NCBI GenBank assembly: GCA_038237055.1
Contig: JBBRZD010000037.1
Location: forward strand, 1 to 15,182
Source of the DNA: Dokdonella_A sp038237055
GTDB lineage: Bacteria; Pseudomonadota; Gammaproteobacteria; Xanthomonadales; Rhodanobacteraceae
Length of the DNA stretch: 15,182 bases
Direction: 5' to 3'
Part shown: piece by piece, positions 1-7,557 of the stretch
How the letters are laid out: every line of letters begins with the position of its first letter
Position numbering within the stretch: position 1 is the stretch's first letter
Program-made: the position numbers and the translations under genes
Notes under the pieces: generated by a model
What the model was told of the DNA's origin: nothing
Seen by the model: the letters and a program-made list of their open reading frames with translations, nothing else
The model's database searches: none

Positions 1-678
1 CGGCTTGCAGGCCTCGATGCCGCCGATGGCAGCCGCAAATGGATACACGACGAGCCGGTGCCGTCGCTCAGCCTGCGTGGAAACTCCGCCCCACTGATCG
101 CAAACGGAGTCGTTTACGATGGTTTCGACAACGGCAAGGTGATCGCAGTGCGATTGAGCGATGGCAATGAGCTGTGGTCACAGGCTCTATCAAACGGCGA
201 GGGTCGCACCGAGGTGGAGCGCCTTTCAGATGTTGATGGCAATATCGTTTCCGACGGCACGGCTTTGTTTGCAGCTGGCTATCGCGGTCAGTTCGCAGCG
301 CTCTCGCTCGACAGTGGTCGACCAGTCTGGCAGCGCGATCTTTCGAGCTATGTCGGCGCTGCGGTCAGTGGCAATACGGTTGCCATCGTTGATGCGGAAG
401 GCAATGTCTGGGCGTTCGATCGCGAAACCGGCGTCAATCTATGGAAGCAGGACAAGCTCAAGTATCGCTGGCTGAGTTCACCTGCGATCCAGGGAAAATA
501 CGTCGTCGTCGGCGACAGCGAGGGCTACGTGCACTGGCTCAGCCTGGACGAAGGCAAGTTCGCCGCACGTGAGCGAATGAGCAAGAAAGCCATCGAAGGC
601 GCACCGCTCGTAGTGGACGGCACGCTGTACATTGAAGACGTGAAAGGACACATCGGCGCCTATCGGGCCCGTCAATAG
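1..678 (+). CDS. bamB: Outer membrane assembly lipoprotein BamB, C-terminal part (5'-truncated by window edge)
   Basis: This is the last 225 residues of a beta-propeller protein; the frame is open from base 1, so the start and lipoprotein signal lie outside the window. Repeated PQQ/WD40-like blades are visible, each with an 'A-L-(D)-x-x-(D/S)-G-x-x-x-W' core, such as ALSLDSGRPVWQRDL and AFDRETGVNLWKQD. The end (GDSEGYVHWLSLDEGKF, then a last blade closing with GHIGAYRARQ) matches the typical BamB C-terminus. BamB is an outer-membrane-anchored periplasmic subunit of the BAM complex that helps BamA fold beta-barrel proteins. der follows 111 nt downstream, the common gammaproteobacterial order. 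Another PQQ-repeat protein is possible, but the C-terminus and the der neighbour make BamB by far the best call. Confidence 0.93.
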   Translation, partial: RLAGLDAADGSRKWIHDEPVPSLSLRGNSAPLIANGVVYDGFDNGKVIAVRLSDGNELWSQALSNGEGRTEVERLSDVDGNIVSDGTALFAAGYRGQFAALSLDSGRPVWQRDLSSYVGAAVSGNTVAIVDAEGNVWAFDRETGVNLWKQDKLKYRWLSSPAIQGKYVVVGDSEGYVHWLSLDEGKFAARERMSKKAIEGAPLVVDGTLYIEDVKGHIGAYRARQ

Positions 679-722
679 CTCGGCGTTCCTCACGCCGCGC
701 CTTGCGCGACGCATCGCCGAGC
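678..722 (+). other. GC-rich inverted repeat at the bamB stop codon
   Basis: GCTCGGCG (678-685) and CGCCGAGC (715-722) are perfect 8-bp complements. The loop holds a smaller CGCG..CGCG pairing. The structure begins on the last base of the bamB stop codon and has no T-run after it, so alone it is not an intrinsic terminator. It may protect the 3' end of bamB mRNA or act together with the next hairpin. Confidence 0.5.
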
Positions 723-734
723 GCCCATATCGAT

Positions 735-771
735 ACCCTTTTCGTCGGGTTCATCTGACGAAAAGGGTTTT
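735..771 (+). terminator. Terminator-like 12-bp hairpin between bamB and der
   Basis: ACCCTTTTCGTC (735-746) and GACGAAAAGGGT (757-768) are perfect 12-bp complements around a 10-nt loop, followed by TTTTCTGCTT. This is the shape of a rho-independent terminator for the bamB transcript. The der start is only 21 nt beyond the stem, which leaves no room for a promoter after it. der must therefore be transcribed by read-through or from a promoter upstream of the hairpin, so attenuation is possible. Confidence 0.6.
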
Positions 772-789
772 CTGCTTCGGAGCCACGCA

Positions 790-2190
790 ATGCTTCCCGT
801 AGTTGCCCTTGTGGGGCGCCCCAACGTCGGCAAGTCGACGTTATTCAACGTACTGACGCGCACGCGAGATGCCCTGGTCCACGACCTGCCCGGCGTAACG
901 CGTGATCGTCACTACGGCATCTGTCGCCTCGCATCCGCTCCGTTCGTGATCGTCGATACCGGCGGACTGATGGACAACGCACAGGGCCTCGACAGCCATA
1001 CCGTGCGCCAAGCCGAATTTGCGATCGACGAAGCGGACGTGGTTCTGCTGACCGTCGATGCACGCGATGGCCTGCTGCCGACCGACCGCACGATCCTCGA
1101 TCGGCTTCGTCGTGCTTCCAAGCCGATGCTGCTCCTTGTCAACAAGGTCGACGGCCTCGACGAGTACACCGCGCTGGCCGAGTTTGCCGCGCTTGGAGTT
1201 CCCTCGGCGCTACCCATGTCGGCTGCGCACGGTCGCGGCACGACGCCATTGCTTGCTGCGCTGGAAACCCTGCTGCCGAAAGTCGAAGTCGATCCGCTCG
1301 AGGTGCGCCCGGATGAAGGTATCCGCGTTGCAATCGTCGGTCGCCCGAATGCGGGCAAGTCGACCCTCGTCAATCGTCTGCTCGGCGAAGAGCGCGTGAT
1401 TACTTCCGAAGTAGCCGGCACCACACGTGATTCAATTCGCGTGGTGCTGGAACGCGATGGCAAGCGCTACACCTTGATCGATACTGCCGGCATCCGCAGA
1501 CGCGCACGCGTCGAGGATGCACTGGAGAAATTCAGTGTGATCAAGGCGCTGCAATCGGTCGACGCCGCGCACGTCACGGTGCTGATGCTCGATGCACGCG
1601 AAGGCGTTGCTGACCAGGACACCGCCTTGATCGGTCATGTGCTGGAGTCGGGTCGTGCGCTCGTGCTCGCGGTGAACAAGTGGGACGACATGGACAAGTA
1701 CAGCCGCGAGCAATGCATCGCGTCGCTGTCGCGCAAGCTCGAGTTCGCCACATGGGCTCGCCAGGTATTCATCTCCGCGCTTCATGGCAGCGGCATCGGC
1801 GAATTGATGAAAGCGGTCGACCGCGCCTATGCGTCGGCCAATCACAAATTTACTTCATCCGAGCTCACGCGCGCGGTCGAGGCAGCTTACACGGCGTACC
1901 AGCCGCCGCTCGCGCGCGGCCATACACCCAAGTTGAAATACGCGCATCCGGGTGGGGCGAATCCGCCAACCATCATCATCCACGGCGCTCGTACCAAACA
2001 TATCGCCGAAAGCTACCGACGCTACCTCGAGAACTTCTTCCGCAAGCGCTACCGTCTCGAAGGCACGCCAATCCGCGTCGAATTTCGCGACAGCGAGAAT
2101 CCGTTTGCCGGCAAACGCAATGTGCTGACCGAGAGTCAGGAGCGCCGGCGCACGAAAATGATTCGCAAAGCCAAGAAAGACAAGCGCTGA
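790..2190 (+). CDS. der: Ribosome assembly GTPase Der (EngA)
   Basis: This 466-residue protein has the tandem double-GTPase architecture unique to Der/EngA, which binds the 50S subunit precursor and is needed for its maturation. GTPase 1 shows the P-loop GRPNVGKS (residues 9-16), DTGG (56-59) and NKVD (118-121). GTPase 2 shows GRPNAGKS (184-191), DTAG (231-234) and NKWD (296-299). The C-terminal third (about 355-450) is the KH-like domain with PPTIIIHG and a NPFAGKR segment, ending in a basic Arg/Lys tail. The length is normal for the family. The ATG at 790 is preceded by CGGAG (778-782) at good spacing. The gene follows bamB and lies just behind a strong hairpin that may affect its expression. 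All G motifs are intact. Confidence 0.98.
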   Translation: MLPVVALVGRPNVGKSTLFNVLTRTRDALVHDLPGVTRDRHYGICRLASAPFVIVDTGGLMDNAQGLDSHTVRQAEFAIDEADVVLLTVDARDGLLPTDRTILDRLRRASKPMLLLVNKVDGLDEYTALAEFAALGVPSALPMSAAHGRGTTPLLAALETLLPKVEVDPLEVRPDEGIRVAIVGRPNAGKSTLVNRLLGEERVITSEVAGTTRDSIRVVLERDGKRYTLIDTAGIRRRARVEDALEKFSVIKALQSVDAAHVTVLMLDAREGVADQDTALIGHVLESGRALVLAVNKWDDMDKYSREQCIASLSRKLEFATWARQVFISALHGSGIGELMKAVDRAYASANHKFTSSELTRAVEAAYTAYQPPLARGHTPKLKYAHPGGANPPTIIIHGARTKHIAESYRRYLENFFRKRYRLEGTPIRVEFRDSENPFAGKRNVLTESQERRRTKMIRKAKKDKR

Positions 2191-2244
2191 AAGACAATCG
2201 CTGCAGGACCGACGTCGAAAACCAGGTACTGAAGAGACGAGTTG

Positions 2245-2844
2245 ATGGCAGCGACGTCGATCACGATCGCAATCCTTGCCGGTGGTGCTGCTTCGCGTCT
2301 CGACGGCCGCGACAAGGGGCTTGAACTGCTCCATGGACGTCCGTTGATCGCATGGGAAATCGAAGCGATCGAAAGAATGGGCTTTGTCGGTCAAGACAGC
2401 GTGATGATCGTTGCCAATCGTCATATGGATGAATATTCGCGCCATGCGACGACGATCCGCGACGACACGCCAGGTTTTCGCGGGCCGCTCGCTGGTATCG
2501 CCAGCGCGCTGAAATTCTGCACGACGTCCTGGTTGATGACTGTGCCCGTCGATTGCCCGCGGCCTCCACTCGATCTCGCCGCCCGACTGTTTCAGGCAGC
2601 GCAGGGAAATACGGCGGATGCCTTCGTTGCGCACGATGGCGAACGGCGCCAACCGCTGTTCGCGATCTATCGGCGCGAACTTGCCACCTCCGCCGCGAAC
2701 GCCGTTGCAGTCGGGCAGGGCGTCTGGTCCTGGCAAGACGCCGTTGCAGCACGCGAGCTTGATTTCTCCGACTGTCGTCGGCAGTTTCTCAATCTCAACA
2801 CGTACGAGGAATTTGCAGCCTATGTCGACCGCGATGAAGCTTGA
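2245..2844 (+). CDS. mobA: Molybdenum cofactor guanylyltransferase MobA
   Basis: MobA transfers GMP from GTP to molybdopterin to make the guanine dinucleotide form of the cofactor (MGD), in the cytoplasm. The 199-residue product has the family's N-terminal nucleotide-binding signature LAGGAASRLDGRDKG (11-25), then GPLAGI (80-85), the metal-binding PVD (101-103) and a C-terminal FLNLNT (181-186). The length fits the family, about 190-200 residues. I chose the ATG at 2245 over the adjoining TTG at 2242 because GAAGAGA (2231-2237) is better spaced to it. The gene is 54 nt after der, and its last 23 nt overlap the start of moeA, indicating translational coupling. The short gap after der allows co-transcription with it. 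Confidence 0.95.
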   Translation: MAATSITIAILAGGAASRLDGRDKGLELLHGRPLIAWEIEAIERMGFVGQDSVMIVANRHMDEYSRHATTIRDDTPGFRGPLAGIASALKFCTTSWLMTVPVDCPRPPLDLAARLFQAAQGNTADAFVAHDGERRQPLFAIYRRELATSAANAVAVGQGVWSWQDAVAARELDFSDCRRQFLNLNTYEEFAAYVDRDEA

Positions 2845-4069
2845 GTTCGCGACGTACCTCTCGGTCGATGAAGCGCGATCCCGCGTTTGTGCACTCGGTT
2901 CACAAAAACGCATGGATTCCGAGCTGGTCGATCTCGAGGACGCCCTCGGTCGCGTCCTCGCCGCAGACCTGATGGCACCGCACGACCTGCCACCCTTCGC
3001 AAATTCGGCAATGGACGGCTACGCGTTGCGAGGTAGCGAAATTCATTCTGACGGAGAATCCCGCTTCCATGTAGCCGGCGCGATACTCGCGGGGGCGCCC
3101 TCCGCGCCGGTCTTCGCAGCGGACGAATGCGTGCGCATCACGACGGGTGCTCCACTGCCGTCCGGCGCGGATACCGTCGTGATCAAGGAGAACGTGCGTA
3201 TCGAGGGCAATCACATCGTCGTTCGCGCAGATGAGCGCGCTGGTTCCAATGTGCGGCCAGCTGGCGAGGACTACCGCCTTGGCGACATCGCGATCCGTGC
3301 GGGCGGATCTCTGGGGCCAGCGCACTTGGGCGTGCTCGCGGCATGCGGGCACACACAGGCAAAGGTCGCACGGCGGCCACGTGTCGCCTTGTTCGTGACG
3401 GGCGACGAACTCGTGCCGCCGGACCAGACGCTTGGATACGGCCAGATCCACGACAGCAATCGCTATACCGTCGGCGCCATGCTGCAGGAGCTCGGGATCG
3501 AGCCTGAGCCTGTTGCGCACGTGCGCGATGATCCGGATGCACTGCGCGTCGCATTGCGCGAAGCGGCCGACCGTTGCGATGTGGTTATCAGCAGTGGTGG
3601 CGTATCGGCAGGTGAGGCAGATTTTCTGCCGGGCGTTGTCGCTGAACTTGGCTTGATCCATTTCTGGAAAGTACGCATGAGGCCAGGCATGCCGTTGCTC
3701 TGCGGCGAGATCGATGGCGCACTTGTGTTTGCGTTACCGGGCAATCCTGTGTCGACGATTGCGACGTTCATCGCGCTGGTGAAGCCTGCGCTACTCGCAA
3801 TGCAAGGTGTAGATGCCGCTGGATTGCGTACATGGAAAGCGCGACTGGAAACGCCGATCCTCAAGAAACACGATCGCTGCGAATTCCTGCGCGCGAGGAT
3901 CGAGGCGCGCGACGATGGTGCCTGGTGGGTGGCACCATTGAAGAAGCAGGGCTCGGGCATGTTGCGCGGAGTTGTCGACGCGGATGTGCTGATCGTCGTG
4001 CCGGAAGAAGTCCGAGAACTCGCTGCGGGCGCCGTTGTGGAAATCCTGCGATTGCCCAACCTATTCTAA
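2822..4069 (+). CDS. moeA: Molybdopterin molybdenumtransferase MoeA
   Basis: MoeA inserts molybdate into adenylylated molybdopterin. The 415-residue protein shows the family landmarks in order: NSAMDGYALR (61-70), TTGAPLPSGADTVV (107-120), the MoCF-like domain with TGDELV (193-198) and SNRY (212-215), SSGGVSAGEAD (257-267), RMRPGMPL (285-292) and ALPGNPVS (304-311). A small beta-rich C-terminal domain IV follows. The frame stays open upstream within mobA, but homology begins near the ATG at 2822, which also gives the usual length of about 411. A GAGGA (2806-2810) lies 11 nt upstream; an alternative ATG at 2834 is possible. It overlaps the end of mobA by 23 nt and leads into moeB after 4 nt, so the three genes are very likely one operon. 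Confidence 0.97.
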   Translation: MSTAMKLEFATYLSVDEARSRVCALGSQKRMDSELVDLEDALGRVLAADLMAPHDLPPFANSAMDGYALRGSEIHSDGESRFHVAGAILAGAPSAPVFAADECVRITTGAPLPSGADTVVIKENVRIEGNHIVVRADERAGSNVRPAGEDYRLGDIAIRAGGSLGPAHLGVLAACGHTQAKVARRPRVALFVTGDELVPPDQTLGYGQIHDSNRYTVGAMLQELGIEPEPVAHVRDDPDALRVALREAADRCDVVISSGGVSAGEADFLPGVVAELGLIHFWKVRMRPGMPLLCGEIDGALVFALPGNPVSTIATFIALVKPALLAMQGVDAAGLRTWKARLETPILKKHDRCEFLRARIEARDDGAWWVAPLKKQGSGMLRGVVDADVLIVVPEEVRELAAGAVVEILRLPNLF

Positions 4070-4073
4070 GCGC

Positions 4074-5231
4074 ATGAAGATTCGATCCGTGCATGAGTCA
4101 ATTGCTGGTAATGCGATTGGCGAAATCGAACCCGCCGAAGCGCTCGTTCGTCAGCGCGCTGGTGCGCTTTTGATCGATGTGCGTGAAGACGATGAACGCG
4201 CGGCCGGTATCGCGGCAGGAGCGGTCGGTCTTCCGCGTGGTCTGATCGAGCAACGCATCAACGCAATTGCACCGGATAGACAACAAGAAATTCTTGCCAT
4301 TTGCGGCAGCGGAAAGCGTTCTCTGCTTGCAATCGCGACACTTCGTCAACTCGGCTACACGCGCTGCGTTTCCGTGAGCGGCGGCTTTGCACGCTGGCGG
4401 GCTGAAGGTCTCGCTGTGGAAGCGTGCACCCTCGATGCCGATTCAGCGGAACGCTATGCACGCCATCTGGTGCTGCCCGAAGTGGGTGTCGCTGGGCAGA
4501 ATCGTCTGGCTGCTGCTCGCGTTGTATTGATCGGCGCGGGAGGGCTCGGGTCGCCGGCGGCCTTATACCTCGCGGCTGCCGGTGTGGGCTCGTTGACGAT
4601 CATCGATGACGACCATGTAGAACGATCCAATCTGCAACGCCAGATCCTTCACGCGGATGCGCGCGTCGGCATGCCAAAGACCGAATCCGCGCGTATTGCG
4701 CTGATCGCATTGAATCCTTCGGTGCATGTCGACATCGTTACCGCACGTGTCAATGCGGCCAATGTCGAAACGCTGCTGCGCGGCCACGATCTCGTAATCG
4801 ACGGTGCCGATAATTTCCCTACGCGCTATCTGCTCAACGCAGCGTGCCTGCAGCTTCGCTTGCCCCTGGTTTACGGCGCGGTGCATCGCTTCAGCGGGCA
4901 AGCGAGCGTGTTCGATTCGCGCCGAGAGGATTCGCCGTGCTATCGCTGCCTGTTTCCCGATCCGCCATCGGCTGCGGAAGCGCCAAATTGCAGCGAAGCG
5001 GGTGTGCTTGGCGTGTTGCCGGGGATCATTGGACTGTTTCAGGCGAACGAGGCGCTAAAGCTGCTGCTTGGTATCGGCGCGCCCCTGGTTGGCCGACTGC
5101 TGTGTTACGACGCGCTGGCAGGCACTTCGCGCGAATTACGCTTGCCGCGCGATCCGGAGTGCCCAGGATGCGGAGCTGACGTACAATTTTCTGGCTACGA
5201 GGATGTTGCGCAGATCTGCGCATCAGGTTGA
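4074..5231 (+). CDS. moeB: MoeB/ThiF-type adenylyltransferase with N-terminal rhodanese domain
   Basis: The 385-residue fusion adenylylates the C-terminus of a MoaD-type sulfur carrier so that it can be thiocarboxylated. Residues about 10-118 are a rhodanese domain with ALLIDVRE (31-38), an active-site loop ICGSGKRS holding Cys77, and SGGFARW (102-108). Residues about 122-370 are the E1-like domain: RYARHL (127-132), ATP-binding GAGGLGSP (154-161), RSNLQRQ (184-190), DGADNF (243-248), PNCSEAG (304-310), and paired zinc cysteines C289/C292 and C363/C366. The layout resembles eukaryotic MOCS3 with the domain order reversed; MOCS3 carries the rhodanese at its C-terminus. Start ATG 4074 lies 4 nt after moeA; a longer frame from 4035 would lie inside moeA and adds no conserved sequence. 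A ThiF-like role in thiamine synthesis is an alternative, but the mobA-moeA context favours molybdopterin. Confidence 0.93.
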   Translation: MKIRSVHESIAGNAIGEIEPAEALVRQRAGALLIDVREDDERAAGIAAGAVGLPRGLIEQRINAIAPDRQQEILAICGSGKRSLLAIATLRQLGYTRCVSVSGGFARWRAEGLAVEACTLDADSAERYARHLVLPEVGVAGQNRLAAARVVLIGAGGLGSPAALYLAAAGVGSLTIIDDDHVERSNLQRQILHADARVGMPKTESARIALIALNPSVHVDIVTARVNAANVETLLRGHDLVIDGADNFPTRYLLNAACLQLRLPLVYGAVHRFSGQASVFDSRREDSPCYRCLFPDPPSAAEAPNCSEAGVLGVLPGIIGLFQANEALKLLLGIGAPLVGRLLCYDALAGTSRELRLPRDPECPGCGADVQFSGYEDVAQICASG

Positions 5232-5268
5232 AAGTATGGTAGCTAGAGCACGTCGCACACGGTAAATT

Positions 5269-5294
5269 TCTCACAGAGATAGAAATCTGTGGGA
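5269..5294. terminator. Hairpin between convergent moeB and DUF1244 genes
   Basis: TCTCACAGA (5269-5277) pairs with TCTGTGGGA (5286-5294) over 9 bp with one G-T wobble and an 8-nt loop. It sits between two convergent genes, where a shared bidirectional terminator is expected. There is no clear T-run on either side, only TTTA near 5300 on the plus strand and AAATTTACC on the minus strand. The right arm and flank (CTGTGGGAGCCCCTTTAGCC) also resemble the core of REP sequences common in pseudomonads and xanthomonads, so this could be a degraded REP. Confidence 0.45.
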
Positions 5295-5300
5295 GCCCCT

Positions 5301-5600
5301 TTAGCCATGATGCTTCTGCCGCTCAGCCTCGAACGCAGCTAGTTGTTCTGGTGTTGCTTCGGGTTGGTGCTTCGCTTTCCATGCCGCAAATGCTTCGCCG
5401 TAGATGTGTTCGCGCGCCGCGTCCTTTTCCATCAGCATGCCGCGAGCATGCGCCGCTTCGCGATACCAGTCGGCCAGGCAATTGCGACAGAAGCCCCCGG
5501 TGATCATCAGGTCGATGTTCTGCACATCCGAGCGCGTGCGCAGATGTTCGAGCAGGCGGCGGAACGCGGCGGCTTCCAGTTCGGTGTTGAGGTCGGTCAT
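5301..5600 (-). CDS. DUF1244 family protein
   Basis: This 99-residue, mostly helical soluble protein belongs by sequence to DUF1244 (PF06844), a family of unknown function common in proteobacteria. The signature GGFCRNCLADWY lies at residues 35-46, with a CxxC pair (C38, C41) that could bind metal or form a disulfide. The region after it (EAAHARGMLMEKDAAREHIYG) is also typical. I chose the ATG at 5598-5600 because GAGGAG lies about 6 nt upstream on this strand; a start 11 codons further up gives a longer N-terminus without a ribosome site. It is the only clear minus-strand gene here, divergent from folD and convergent with moeB. It has no visible signal peptide or membrane segment. No function can be assigned. 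Confidence 0.88.
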   Translation of the reverse strand: MTDLNTELEAAAFRRLLEHLRTRSDVQNIDLMITGGFCRNCLADWYREAAHARGMLMEKDAAREHIYGEAFAAWKAKHQPEATPEQLAAFEAERQKHHG

Positions 5601-5639
5601 GCGGCGCTCCTCGCGGGCGGCAAGCCATCGCACAAAGGT

Positions 5640-5669
5640 TTGAGCGCGGTGACGCCGACATGGGATAAT
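5640..5669 (+). promoter_or_regulatory. Sigma70-type promoter for folD
   Basis: TTGAGC (5640-5645) and GATAAT (5664-5669) are separated by 18 nt, and a TG one base upstream of the -10 (5661-5662) gives an extended -10. This predicts a start near 5676 and a leader of about 17 nt before the folD ATG. It lies in the 92-nt divergent space between the DUF1244 gene and folD. Confidence 0.65.
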
Positions 5670-5692
5670 GCCCGTTTACCGCTGGAATCCCA

Positions 5693-6547
5693 ATGACTGC
5701 GCGACTCCTCGACGGCCGCCGCATCGCTGATGAAGTGCTCGACAGCGTAGCTGCACGCGTCAAAGCGCGCGTCGCCGCCGGTAAACGCGTGCCAGGGCTC
5801 GCGGTTGTGCTGGTCGGTGTCGACCCCGCTTCCGCGGTTTACGTACGCAACAAGCGGCGCTCGTGCAAGCACGTTGGTTTTCGTTCGCTCGATTTCGACC
5901 TGCCCGCAACGACCAGCGAAGCCGACCTCGTTGCCCTGATCGATCGACTCAATGCGAATCCTGAGGTGCACGGCATCCTGTTGCAGTTGCCATTGCCACC
6001 TGGAATCAATGCGACCGCGCTGATCGACCGCATCGATGCCAGGAAGGACGTTGATGGTTTCCAGGCCGAGAACGTCGGCCGCCTCGCACTGCGCCAGCGT
6101 GGCCTGCGACCCTGCACGCCGAAAGGTGTGATGACCCTGCTTGCACACACCGACCGACCCGTGCGCGGGCGCAAGGCAGTTGTCGTCGGTGTATCCAACC
6201 ATGTCGGACGACCGTTGATCCTTGAATTGCTGCTCGCGGGCTGCACCACCACGGGTTGCCACAAGTTCACGGCAAGCCTGGAACAGGAGGTCAGGCAGGG
6301 CGACATCGTCGTCGTCGCTGCGGGTAAACCCGACCTGATCAAGGGCGACTGGATAAAGCCGGGGGCGGTCGTGATCGATGTCGGCATCAATCGGCTCGAA
6401 GACGGCCGCCTCGTCGGCGACGTCGAGTTCGCACCGGCGGCAGAACGCGCATCATGGATCACGCCAGTTCCCGGTGGCGTCGGTCCAATGACAGTCGCAA
6501 CGCTGATTGAAAACACGCTGGAAGCCGCTGAAACATTTTTCGATTGA
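5693..6547 (+). CDS. folD: Bifunctional methylenetetrahydrofolate dehydrogenase / cyclohydrolase FolD
   Basis: FolD interconverts 5,10-methylene-, 5,10-methenyl- and 10-formyl-tetrahydrofolate with NADP, supplying one-carbon units for purines and formyl-Met. The 284-residue protein has full family length. The catalytic segment SAVYVRNKRRSC holds Tyr50 and Lys54. EVHGILLQLPLP (91-102), KDVDGF (118-123) and PCTPKG (140-145) follow, then the Rossmann segment VVVGVSNHVGRP (163-174) and AAGKPDLIKGDWIKPGAVV (209-227). PVPGGVGPMTVATL (258-271) closes the protein. The ATG at 5693 has only a weak GGAA upstream but sits behind a convincing promoter. A long inverted repeat begins at its last codon. The gene appears monocistronic or weakly linked to the downstream lipoprotein gene 78 nt away. 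Confidence 0.97.
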   Translation: MTARLLDGRRIADEVLDSVAARVKARVAAGKRVPGLAVVLVGVDPASAVYVRNKRRSCKHVGFRSLDFDLPATTSEADLVALIDRLNANPEVHGILLQLPLPPGINATALIDRIDARKDVDGFQAENVGRLALRQRGLRPCTPKGVMTLLAHTDRPVRGRKAVVVGVSNHVGRPLILELLLAGCTTTGCHKFTASLEQEVRQGDIVVVAAGKPDLIKGDWIKPGAVVIDVGINRLEDGRLVGDVEFAPAAERASWITPVPGGVGPMTVATLIENTLEAAETFFD

Positions 6548-6596
6548 ACTCAAGCAAGGTTGTCGCGCGCATCGCGCTCCCTGCGTTGGTTCAATC
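6542..6596 (+). repeat. Long nested inverted repeat overlapping the folD stop
   Basis: GATTGAAC (6542-6549) and GTTCAATC (6589-6596) are perfect complements. The pairing continues inward with small bulges (CAAGCAAGG against CCCTGCGTTG), giving about 16 paired bases. Inside it, GCGCG (6565-6569) and CGCGC (6573-6577) form a second stem. There is no T-run afterwards. It may end or stabilise the folD mRNA. Confidence 0.45.
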
Positions 6597-6625
6597 ACCG
6601 AATATTCTGATTCACCGAGACCGAT

Positions 6626-7495
6626 ATGTACCCATTCAAAGCAACCCGGATATTCACGCTCGCAGCGTGCATCGCTTCACTTGGCTTGAGCGGCTGCGCG
6701 GGTGTCGTCAATCGAGCGACGCAAAGCCTCGCCGACGATCTGAGCGCCGGCATCCTCGATCAGGATGATCTTGCCACCGCACGTGAAGGCGTGCCGGCCT
6801 GGCTGTTGCTGGTCGATGGCCTGATCCAGGGTTCGCCGCAGAATGCGAATCTGCTGAGCGCCGGTTCGCGCCTGTACGACTCGTATGCCAATGCATTTGT
6901 CGACGATCCGCAGCGCGCCAAACGCCTGACGGCGCGCAGCCTCGGCTACGCCCGGCGTGCCACGTGCATCAAGCTCCCGGCCTTGTGCGCTCAGCTCGAT
7001 GCGCCGTTCGAATCCTTCCAGACCGAGGTCGCGAAGGTCGGCGTGAAGGATACGGCCATGCTCTATCAGCTGGCTTCCTCGTGGGCTGGCAATCTGCAAT
7101 CCAATCGCGACGACTGGAAGGCCATTGCCGAACTGCCGAAAATTCAGGTGCTGGCCGAACGCGTGGTAGCACTCGATCCGAGTTACGCGAAGGGCGAGCC
7201 TTACATGATCCTCGGTGTGCTCGCGACGCTTCGGCCCGCTTCGCTTGGCGGCAAGCCGGAGGAGGGCAAGGCCGATTTCGAGAAGGCTCTTGCATTGTCG
7301 AACGGCAACAACCAGATGGTGCGAGTGCTTTACGCGGAGCACTATGCGCGCTTGGTGTTCAATCAGGAATTGCACGACAAGCTGTTGAACGAAGCGATCG
7401 CGGCAGATCCGCATTCGCCGGGCCTGACCTTGATCAATACGGTCGCGCAGGTGCGCGCACGCAAGCTGCTGGAGTCGGGCAAGGATTATTTCTAG
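6626..7495 (+). CDS. TatT-family TPR lipoprotein of a TRAP transporter
   Basis: The 289-residue product begins with a lipoprotein signal: a basic start, a hydrophobic core, and the lipobox LSGC with Cys24 as the predicted lipidated residue. Ala follows the Cys, so an outer-membrane location is likely by the E. coli sorting rule. The rest is helical with TPR-like features (ALDPSYAKGEPYMILGV, a later ADPHSPGL segment), matching the TRAP transporter T-component family typified by Treponema Tp0956. In that family the T protein forms a trimer with pores and docks the partner DctP-type protein, defining 'TPAT' transporters. The downstream dctP, dctQ and dctM genes support this directly. The start ATG lacks a strong ribosome site. 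I assign the family with good confidence; the transported compound is unknown. Confidence 0.88.
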   Translation: MYPFKATRIFTLAACIASLGLSGCAGVVNRATQSLADDLSAGILDQDDLATAREGVPAWLLLVDGLIQGSPQNANLLSAGSRLYDSYANAFVDDPQRAKRLTARSLGYARRATCIKLPALCAQLDAPFESFQTEVAKVGVKDTAMLYQLASSWAGNLQSNRDDWKAIAELPKIQVLAERVVALDPSYAKGEPYMILGVLATLRPASLGGKPEEGKADFEKALALSNGNNQMVRVLYAEHYARLVFNQELHDKLLNEAIAADPHSPGLTLINTVAQVRARKLLESGKDYF

Positions 7496-7557
7496 TCGTA
7501 GTCCCGCGTTACGGGTCGCGACTCACTATCGCTGAATCAAGAATCCGGAATGACATA

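Noticed and set aside
2618..2821. N-terminal extension of moeA back to 2618
   Set aside because: It lies wholly inside mobA in another frame and has no MoeA-like sequence; the ATG at 2822 gives the family's usual length and N-terminus.
5858..6214. FolD segment GVSNHVGRP lacking the Arg of the more common GRSN form
   Set aside because: This position varies in the family (E. coli has GASN), so it is not a sign of lost function.
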